Source: Lactiplantibacillus dongliensis (GTDB taxonomy: Bacteria > Bacillota > Bacilli > Lactobacillales > Lactobacillaceae). From it: a stretch of 48,863 bases of DNA. This document shows, in pieces, positions 42,998 through 48,863 of the stretch. The position numbers and the translations under genes are program-made. Location of the stretch: NCBI RefSeq assembly GCF_005405105.1, contig NZ_BJDK01000029.1, positions 1 to 48,863 of the forward strand, given 5' to 3'. The number at the start of each line of letters is the position of its first letter. Position 1 is the stretch's first letter. The notes under the pieces were generated by a model. It worked only from the letters and a program-made list of their open reading frames with translations, was not told the origin of the DNA and ran no database searches.

Positions 42998-44323
42998 ATG
43001 TCATCTGAAAAAACAGCACCAACCCTGAATCGCTCGCTCGGATTCTGGTCGGCGTTATCCTTAGTCGTGGGGACCGTTATTGGGTCCGGGATTTTCTTCA
43101 AGCAATCATCCGTTTTAGACAGTGCCGGTTCAACGACTAACGCGCTATTAGCCTGGTTACTCGGTGGGGTCATCACCTTAACCGCCGGGCTGACCATCGC
43201 CGAAGTTGGGGCACAAATGCCCCATACTGGTGGGCTCTATGTTTATATGGAAAAAATCTACGGGAAGATTTGGGGCTTCTTATCCGGGTGGATGCAAGTC
43301 TCCATCTATGGTCCCGCGATTATTGCTTCAATTGCGTCTTACTTAGGTATCTTATTAGTTGGATTCTTCCACTTAGCCAGTTGGTGGCAAGCCCCACTAG
43401 CGATTGGGGTCATCATCCTCATCGGTGTTTTAAATATGTTTGAAAATCGCTGGGGCGCCGCTTTTCAAATTGTCACTACTTTGGGTAAATTACTACCGAT
43501 TGCGGCCATTATCATCTTTGGTTTGTTCTTCGGTGATCAAAATGCGTTCGGTCAATCTTTAAAGACCGTTACCCAATCAACAGGTAGTTTTGGGGTCGCG
43601 GTTCTAGCCACCCTGTTCGCCTATGATGGCTGGATTCTAGTCGCCAACTTGGGCGGTGAGATTAAAGAACCACAAAAAGTCTTGCCCCAAGCCATTATCT
43701 TAGGCATCTCACTCGTTTTGATTGCGTATACGTTAGTAACTTATGGGATTTTACACTTTATCCCCGCTGCCAAGATTCACGCTTTAGGTCAACAAACGAC
43801 TGTCTACTTTGCTCAAGCCGCCTTCGGAACTATTGGCGGGCGCCTCTTAAATATTGGCGTCATTGTGTCGATGGTCGGTTGTCTGAATGGGAAGATCATG
43901 ACGTTCCCCCGTATCATGTATGCCATGGCGGAACGGAATCAATTGCCTTTCTCTAAGCAACTGCGTTATATCAATCGCCAGTCACACGAACCAATTGTGG
44001 CGACAATTGTGATTTTGATTTTAGCCAGCATTATGATTTCATTCTTCAATCCTGACCGGTTATCTGATTTATGTATCTTTACAGTCTATTGCTTCTATGT
44101 CGCAACGTTTGTCGGCGTCTTCTTGCTCCGCAAACGAAATCATGACCGTGTCCGGCCATTCTCAACACCAGGCTTTCCAGTAACGCCCATTATCGCGATT
44201 CTCGGGGCGCTGTTCGTGATTGTCAGTGAGATTGGCTCCGATCTACCGGGCGTCTTATTATCGTTCATCATCGTCCTCGTAGGGATTCCAATTTATTACT
44301 ACAAACAACATCAAACCGCCTAA
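42998..44323 (+). CDS. APC-family amino acid permease
   Basis: A 441-residue, 12-helix amino acid-polyamine-organocation transporter. Helix 1 carries the unwound substrate loop VVGTVIGSGIFFKQSSVL, helix 6 FAYDGWILVANLGGEIKEPQ, the signature of the LAT-like/SteT serine-threonine exchanger branch. It likely exchanges or imports neutral amino acids. AGTGAGG precedes ATG 42998. A terminator follows directly. Confidence 0.9.
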   Translation: MSSEKTAPTLNRSLGFWSALSLVVGTVIGSGIFFKQSSVLDSAGSTTNALLAWLLGGVITLTAGLTIAEVGAQMPHTGGLYVYMEKIYGKIWGFLSGWMQVSIYGPAIIASIASYLGILLVGFFHLASWWQAPLAIGVIILIGVLNMFENRWGAAFQIVTTLGKLLPIAAIIIFGLFFGDQNAFGQSLKTVTQSTGSFGVAVLATLFAYDGWILVANLGGEIKEPQKVLPQAIILGISLVLIAYTLVTYGILHFIPAAKIHALGQQTTVYFAQAAFGTIGGRLLNIGVIVSMVGCLNGKIMTFPRIMYAMAERNQLPFSKQLRYINRQSHEPIVATIVILILASIMISFFNPDRLSDLCIFTVYCFYVATFVGVFLLRKRNHDRVRPFSTPGFPVTPIIAILGALFVIVSEIGSDLPGVLLSFIIVLVGIPIYYYKQHQTA

Positions 44324-44334
44324 ACACGGCACAT

Positions 44335-44364
44335 AAAAAGGCCATCCACTCGGATGACCTTTTT
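44335..44364. terminator. Terminator of the APC permease
   Basis: AAAAAGGCCATCC / GGATGACCTTTTT with one G-U and a four-base loop; A-run before and T-run after make it bidirectional. Confidence 0.85.
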
Positions 44365-44389
44365 GTGTCTCTACGCTTGGTGCTAGCTA

Positions 44390-44515
44390 ATATCACCTGC
44401 CAGTTGATTCCTAAAACGCTCGGCTAAATGGCTGAACTAAAACTAATCAATCGTAAGTTTTTAAATACTCGTTAGCTAGTGCTGGGCCCAACCAGAGTGA
44501 TATTTTAACCAAACG
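44390..44515. repeat. Degenerate trace of the multi-arm repeat family
   Basis: GTTGATTCCTAAAACGCTCGG resembles the outer arm of R2 and GTGCTAGCTAAT is inverted near 44470 (GTTAGCTAGTGCT). Arms are not otherwise conserved; low confidence. Confidence 0.3.
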
Positions 44516-44521
44516 TTGACG

Positions 44522-45292
44522 CTATTTAGTTGCTTTCGCTTTAAAACTCAAGTAATAGACTGCACCCACAATAATGGCACCTCCGACAATATTACCAAGG
44601 TAAACGGGAATTAGGTTACTAATAAATTGACCCCAAGTCGCGCCACCTTCGAAAACGGCGGCCGGAATCAAGAAACAATTGGCAATACTATGTTGGAAGC
44701 CAGCCGCGACAAAGATCATCGTTGGGAACCAAACGCCTAAAATTTTGCCAGCCGCATCTTTGGCCCCAAATGACATCCAGACCGCTAAGCCCACTAGCCA
44801 GTTACAGCCAATACCGGACACAAAACTCTGCCAAAACGACGCGGTGACTTTGGATTGTGCCATAGTAATCAAAGTCGTCTTAAAGACCCCAATGTGCGTC
44901 AACCCGACAAAGTGCCCAAAGAAATAGGCCACTAAGATTGCCCCGACCAAGTTAGCTACGGTAATCTCTAGTAAATTAACGACATACTTACCGATACTAA
45001 TCTTCTTAGCATACATCGCCGTACTGATCGTCATCATATTTCCAGTCGCTAACTCCCCCCCGGCCAAGCAAATCATTACCAACCCAATTGGAAAGACGGT
45101 CGCCCCGACCAAGGTTGCGACACTTCCCAAACTAGCTGGAATCGACGCCGACACGCGGACGTTAGCCAGAAAGCTAATCCCAATCAAAGCCCCACCAATC
45201 ATCCCTAACAGGAACTTGGTGAACAGTGAACGTTGGGTCTTGGCGGTTCCTTTGGCTATACTCTGCGTTAATATTTCTTCTGGACTAAACAT
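44522..45292 (-). CDS. Formate/nitrite transporter (FNT) family channel
   Basis: A 256-residue, six-helix FNT protein. It has SIPASLGSVATLVGATVFPI, GELATGNMMTI (filter region of helix 2b), GIGCNWLVGLAVWMSFGAKD in the fourth repeat segment and the conserved FQHSIANCFLIPAA with the central His of the FocA/NirC pore. Pentameric channel for formate, nitrite or lactate; in this organism formate from pyruvate formate-lyase is the likely substrate. ATG 45292. A cre site lies 49-62 bases upstream, so CcpA repression by sugars is expected. Confidence 0.92.
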   Translation of the reverse strand: MFSPEEILTQSIAKGTAKTQRSLFTKFLLGMIGGALIGISFLANVRVSASIPASLGSVATLVGATVFPIGLVMICLAGGELATGNMMTISTAMYAKKISIGKYVVNLLEITVANLVGAILVAYFFGHFVGLTHIGVFKTTLITMAQSKVTASFWQSFVSGIGCNWLVGLAVWMSFGAKDAAGKILGVWFPTMIFVAAGFQHSIANCFLIPAAVFEGGATWGQFISNLIPVYLGNIVGGAIIVGAVYYLSFKAKATK

Positions 45293-45340
45293 CTTAGCAT
45301 CCCCTTAGTAGCTTTTTGCTCAATATGCCACTATTATATA

Positions 45341-45354
45341 TGAAAGCGTTTTCA
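45341..45354 (-). promoter_or_regulatory. cre site (CcpA operator) at the FNT promoter
   Basis: TGAAAGCGTTTTCA fits the cre consensus TGWNANCGNTNWCA at every position. On the minus strand TATAAT follows within a few bases, so the site overlaps the promoter. Confidence 0.8.
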
Positions 45355-45626
45355 ATTGGAATAGGTAATCATACTAATTTCAACATTTCAGTCAATTAGT
45401 CAGGTTATAAGTTAAAATGATATTTGCCCTTTTGCTCGGAATAACACAATATACTATGGCACACCTTGCTTCGCCCTTGTTAGGCAACTTAACGAAACTA
45501 AATGTCAGTCACTTTTACGCATGCGTCTCGACATTCATCACTCTGACACTGAATCTAGCAGCCACTGTTGACTTTGGTTACTAGTCATTCCAATAGCTAT
45601 GGGGAATTATTTATCAGCTTCTGATA
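45355..45626. other. Non-coding stretch between the FNT promoter and the repeat fragment
   Basis: No gene, hairpin or repeat recognised. Confidence 0.4.
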
Positions 45627-45683
45627 GCTAGCAATAAACGTGGTCACCACGTTCCTGCCGATGCTGAACCAACCCAAACGGCA
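45627..45683 (-). repeat. Partial multi-arm repeat, R9
   Basis: Arm 1 AACGTGG-TCA-CCACGTT (45637-45653) is preserved with neighbouring outer-arm traces GATGCTGAACCAACCC; arms 2 and 3 are absent. The loop and its flanks differ from other copies. Confidence 0.55.
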
Positions 45684-45696
45684 ATTCAAATCCAAT

Positions 45697-45730
45697 AAAA
45701 AACGTTCCAAGGTCATCGCCCCAGAACGCT
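45697..45730 (-). terminator. Terminator of the glutamine-type ABC operon
   Basis: Minus strand AGCGTTCTGG / CCTTGGAACGTT imperfect stem followed by T6, ten bases after the last stop codon. Confidence 0.7.
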
Positions 45731-45739
45731 CGCAACTGC

Positions 45740-46393
45740 TTATGCTAATTTCTTGTCCAATACCCGTGATAAGACCGACAACGCGTAACAAATAATGAAG
45801 TACATGACCGCAATCATGACAAACATTGGAATAATGTACGCGGAGTTTTGCCCGTAAATAATCTGAGCATGGTTCAGTAATTCTGGCAACACGATAATCG
45901 TGGCCAATGACGTATCCTTAATCAGTGAGATAAACTGACTCACAATCGTCGGAATCGTCTTCTTAATCGCTTGTGGAAAGACAATGTGCCAGAGGGCTTG
46001 AACATAAGACATCCCGTTAGCCCGCGCCCCTTCCATTTGACCGTAATCAACAGCCAAAATCCCGGAACGAATGATTTCTGCCAACATTGCGGATTCGAAG
46101 ATTGTCATCGCCAAGACGGCCGCAAAGATGATCCCAGGTTTAAACCCCAGATGTGGTAGGCCGAAGTAAGTGAAGAAGATGATCAAAATCAACGGTAAGT
46201 TCCGCACAATATCAACTACAAAGCCTACCACTCTTGATAAGTATTTAATCTTAACATAGCGTAAGACACCCAAAATTGAACCAATAATAAAGCTGGCAAT
46301 AATCGAGATAATCGACACTTCGACGGTCACCCAGAGGCCTTCCAGCAAGAAACGCATGTTGACCCACGAATAGGCTTCAATAAAGTTTTGCAT
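45740..46393 (-). CDS. Amino acid ABC transporter permease (second)
   Basis: A 217-residue polar amino acid permease of the HisM/GlnP type with five helices and the EAA loop MEGARANGMSYVQALWHIVF, which docks on the ATPase. Last gene of the four-gene operon. GGAGGCGGC precedes the ATG. It pairs with the other permease as a heterodimer. Confidence 0.92.
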   Translation of the reverse strand: MQNFIEAYSWVNMRFLLEGLWVTVEVSIISIIASFIIGSILGVLRYVKIKYLSRVVGFVVDIVRNLPLILIIFFTYFGLPHLGFKPGIIFAAVLAMTIFESAMLAEIIRSGILAVDYGQMEGARANGMSYVQALWHIVFPQAIKKTIPTIVSQFISLIKDTSLATIIVLPELLNHAQIIYGQNSAYIIPMFVMIAVMYFIICYALSVLSRVLDKKLA

Positions 46394-46410
46394 TCAACGC
46401 CGCCTCCTTT

Positions 46411-47052
46411 TTAATTAGCTAACCGTTTTTCTAAATGCTGCATGTAATAACTGAGTGGTAACGTGATTACTAAGTAGAATAACCCAACGACCACGTAACT
46501 ATTAATCGTATCGAGTGATAACGACGCGATCGAGTTACCTTGGTACATCAAGTCGAATCCGGCCACGAAAGCTAACACGGATGAATTCTTCACCAAGTTG
46601 ATGAACTGGTTACCCAACGGCGGAATCACAATCTTAAAGGCTTGCGGCAACACGATATAGCGCATCGCTTGCCAGTAAGTTAACCCGTTCGAACGGGCAC
46701 CTTCCATCTGACCGTTATCAACCGATTGAATTCCGGCTCGGACCGTTTCGGCGATAAAGGACGACGTATAGATCGTCAACCCAATCGTCCCGGCCGTGAA
46801 ACCATCAATCTTGGCCACATACATCGGAATGATGACATAGAAGAACATCGCAATCACTAGCAATGGGATATTCCGGAAAATTTCAATATAAATCCGACCA
46901 ATAATCCGCATCGCCCGATTCGGCAAGACTTCAAAAATCGCAAACATCGTTCCAATGACGGTACTGAAAACCAGTGCAATCACACTGGATAATAAGGTAT
47001 AGCCGAGCCCCTGAATCAACTCTGACCAGTAGTGCGTTAGAATGTAAGCCAT
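46411..47052 (-). CDS. Amino acid ABC transporter permease (first)
   Basis: A 213-residue paralogue of the downstream permease, with the EAA loop MEGARSNGLTYWQAMRYIVL and the same helix layout. Its ATG overlaps the stop of the binding-protein gene by one base (TAATG), so translation is coupled. It is 17 bases from the next permease gene. Confidence 0.92.
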   Translation of the reverse strand: MAYILTHYWSELIQGLGYTLLSSVIALVFSTVIGTMFAIFEVLPNRAMRIIGRIYIEIFRNIPLLVIAMFFYVIIPMYVAKIDGFTAGTIGLTIYTSSFIAETVRAGIQSVDNGQMEGARSNGLTYWQAMRYIVLPQAFKIVIPPLGNQFINLVKNSSVLAFVAGFDLMYQGNSIASLSLDTINSYVVVGLFYLVITLPLSYYMQHLEKRLAN

Positions 47053-47888
47053 TAGCGCGACGCCTCCTTATAGTTGAAGCCAGTGACATTTCCGAACCAT
47101 TTCTTCAATAAACGGTTATAAGTCCCATTAGCTTCGATTTCTTTAAGTGCTGCATTCACTTTATTTTTGAATGGTGCTTGCCCTTTATTGATGGCAATCC
47201 CATAAGGTTCTTTGGTAAACGTGCCCCCGACGACTTCGTAACCAGGGTTTTCAGTCGCCATCCCATACAAGATCCCATTATCAGTCGTTAACGCGACCCC
47301 TTGACCAGACTTAAGGGCGGTCATCGCTTGCGCGTAATCTGATAATTCCAGGACTTTAGCTTTAGGGGCGAACTTTCTAATATTCGCAACTGAACTAGAA
47401 CCCGTTACTCCTAGGACCTTAGTGCCGGCTTTATTCAAATCTTTGACCGACTTCACAGCACTGCCCTTTTTGACTAATAAGGCTTGGCCGGCATCGAAGT
47501 AGGAGTCCGAGAAATCAACTTGCTTCTTCCGTTCCGGACTAATCGTCATCGTTGCGATAATCGCATCGATATTCCCATTCTTTAACAACGGAATCCGGGT
47601 TTGACTTGTAACTTGCACAAACTTGGTTTTGCCATTTTTACCTAAGATCTGTTTCGTAATGGCCGTCGCCACATCGGCATCGAATCCCTTAATCGTATTG
47701 TCCTGAACGTCCATTAACCCAAACAGCTTGGTGTCGGCTTTGACGCCCCAAGTAATCGTATTGCTGGTCCGATCATTCGTTAAAACATCTTGTTGTGATA
47801 ACGATTTGCGACCACCGCATGCGGTTAAGACGAGCGTTAAGACGCCCAACATGCCGAGCACGCCCAGGTAACGTTTTAACTTTTTCAT
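47052..47888 (-). CDS. Amino acid-binding lipoprotein of the ABC transporter
   Basis: A 278-residue solute-binding protein. The signal peptide ends in the lipobox LTAC (LTLVLTACGG), so it is anchored outside the membrane. SBP_bac_3-type features: GFDADVATAITKQILG, IPLLKNGNIDAIIATMTISP, ERKKQVDFSDSYF, GVTGSSSVANIRKF. This family binds glutamine, glutamate, cystine or similar polar amino acids. ATG 47888 is preceded by GAGG; TTG at 47891 is less likely. Confidence 0.92.
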   Translation of the reverse strand: MKKLKRYLGVLGMLGVLTLVLTACGGRKSLSQQDVLTNDRTSNTITWGVKADTKLFGLMDVQDNTIKGFDADVATAITKQILGKNGKTKFVQVTSQTRIPLLKNGNIDAIIATMTISPERKKQVDFSDSYFDAGQALLVKKGSAVKSVKDLNKAGTKVLGVTGSSSVANIRKFAPKAKVLELSDYAQAMTALKSGQGVALTTDNGILYGMATENPGYEVVGGTFTKEPYGIAINKGQAPFKNKVNAALKEIEANGTYNRLLKKWFGNVTGFNYKEASR

Positions 47889-47909
47889 CAAATAACCTCC
47901 CCTGGCTGC

Positions 47910-48650
47910 TTAGTGTGTAATAATTTTGCTTAAGAATTGACGGGCCCGTTCATTGGTCGGTTCGCCATCAAAGAATTGTTCTTTCCGGTCATCTTCCAAA
48001 ATCTGACCATCCGCCATAAAGACCACGCGATCGGCAACTTCACGCGCGAAGCCCATTTCATGGGTCACAACGAGCATTGTCATACTGGAATCAGCTGCGA
48101 CGTTTTTCATTACGTTCAACACATCATCGATCATTTCTGGATCAAGTGCAGAAGTTGGTTCGTCAAATAACAAACATTTAGGCTTCATCGCAAGCGACCG
48201 CGCAATCGCGATACGTTGTGATTGGCCCCCGGAGAGTTGGCTTGGTAAATTACCGGCTTTATCAGCCAGACCAACACTGTCCAGTAAATCCATCGCTAAC
48301 TTTTTATTTTCAGCTTCTGGTCGTTTTAAGACGAGTCGCGGTGCAATCATAATATTTTCTAAAACAGTTTTATTCGCATATAAATTAAAATGTTGGAAGA
48401 CCATGCCGACGTTTTTACGAATCTTATTCATGTCGGTCTTCTTGTCCGCCAAATCAAAACCATTAACTAGCAACTGTCCTGACTGAACCCGTTCCAACCC
48501 ATTAACGGTTCGAATCAAGGTACTCTTCCCGGAACCAGACGGCCCGATCAAAACAACCTTTTCACCTTCATTAATCGTTAAATTAATATTCGTGAGGGCG
48601 TGAAAATCACCATAATACTTTTCGACGTTGTGAAATTCGATCATTGACAT
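47910..48650 (-). CDS. glnQ: Amino acid ABC transporter ATP-binding protein, GlnQ-like
   Basis: A 246-residue ABC ATPase: Walker A GPSGSGKST, Q-loop VFQHFNLYANKT, signature LSGGQSQRIAIAR, Walker B CLLFDEPTSALD, and H-loop VVTHEMGF. It drives uptake by the two permeases downstream. ATG 48650 (MSMIEFHNVEKYYGDF) has AAGGTGAC upstream; the frame is open to 48674. First gene of the operon glnQ - binding protein - permease - permease. The glutamine assignment is by operon layout; other polar amino acids are possible. Confidence 0.93.
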   Translation of the reverse strand: MSMIEFHNVEKYYGDFHALTNINLTINEGEKVVLIGPSGSGKSTLIRTVNGLERVQSGQLLVNGFDLADKKTDMNKIRKNVGMVFQHFNLYANKTVLENIMIAPRLVLKRPEAENKKLAMDLLDSVGLADKAGNLPSQLSGGQSQRIAIARSLAMKPKCLLFDEPTSALDPEMIDDVLNVMKNVAADSSMTMLVVTHEMGFAREVADRVVFMADGQILEDDRKEQFFDGEPTNERARQFLSKIITH

Positions 48651-48674
48651 ATAACAGTCACCTTCGCTTTCCAA

Positions 48675-48689
48675 TCAGTCTGAGACTGA
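48675..48689. promoter_or_regulatory. Palindrome upstream of the ABC operon
   Basis: TCAGTCT-G-AGACTGA, a perfect inverted repeat 25 bases before the glnQ start; either a leader hairpin or a repressor site. Confidence 0.4.
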
Positions 48690-48792
48690 CGTTTAGAATT
48701 ATTGCATTAATATTTGATGTTAAAGAATTCTTATTCTTCGTTAATGCTATTTAAATAGTTTAATACATAATTAGTCATTTTGTCAAAATCAT

Positions 48793-48863
48793 AACCACCC
48801 GTAAAACGGGTGGTTTGCTCCAGGGCTATAAGCCCTATGTACTGGCCAGCGTCTCAAGGCGCT
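48793..48863. mobile_element. End of an IS200/IS605-type element (cut by window edge)
   Basis: Three consecutive hairpins: ACCACCCG / CGGGTGGT, AGGGC / GCCCT, AGCG / CGCT, in an arrangement I recognise from ends of IS605-group elements in lactobacilli. The transposase or tnpB lies beyond the window. Confidence 0.6.

Overview
The window reads as chromosome of a Lactiplantibacillus (L. plantarum / pentosus / paraplantarum group). The basis is recall of family resemblance (guaA, coaA, asnS, hflX, helD, a glnQ-type ABC operon, BioY), GC-moderate lactobacillus codon usage, strong AGGAGG-type ribosome binding sites, a cre site and a T-box leader. No database search was possible. No tRNA, rRNA or CRISPR array was seen.

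Layout. 1-4600: an IS5-type transposase start cut by the window edge; a MazG-like pyrophosphohydrolase and a GIY-YIG/DUF2075 helicase in one transcription unit; comK facing a sigma-70-like factor; a probable bacteriocin-immunity gene. 4600-8160: niaP-nadC (pyridine uptake plus quinolinate phosphoribosyltransferase) and a calcineurin-like phosphatase. 8160-13180: a citrate lyase cluster citD-citE-citF-citC with a divergent LysR regulator; citE carries an in-frame stop and citD a frameshift, so the lyase is probably dead. 13180-16760: a MerR-controlled DHA2 efflux pump, a gene remnant and a DUF6508-like gene. 16760-23300: guaA, coaA, helD and dedA.

23370-31780: an orphan AAA-type ATPase, a GrpB-Nudix fusion, a CPA2 antiporter, then an AT-rich two-gene cassette (Cap4-like PD-(D/E)xK nuclease plus SMC/ABC-type ATPase) that looks like a horizontally acquired anti-phage system, and two tandem histidine phosphatases. 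32080-38930: a Gdx/SugE-type exporter behind a riboswitch-like attenuator, a Nudix hydrolase, a lone TnpB inserted just upstream of hflX, bioY under a BirA operator, and a MerR/oxidoreductase/YjbR unit. 39630-48860: asnS with its T-box, a TSUP exporter, an APC permease, a formate/nitrite channel with a cre site, a glutamine-type ABC operon, and one end of an IS200/IS605 element at the right edge.

The intergenic spaces hold an unusual family of about 130-150 bp repeats (at least seven near-complete copies, several fragments). Each folds into an outer stem with three internal arms, and the arms differ in sequence between copies while remaining complementary. Several copies occur as neighbouring pairs in opposite orientation. 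Together with the Cap4-like/SMC cassette, the GIY-YIG-helicase/MazG pair and the ComK/sigma locus, these are the parts most worth following up.
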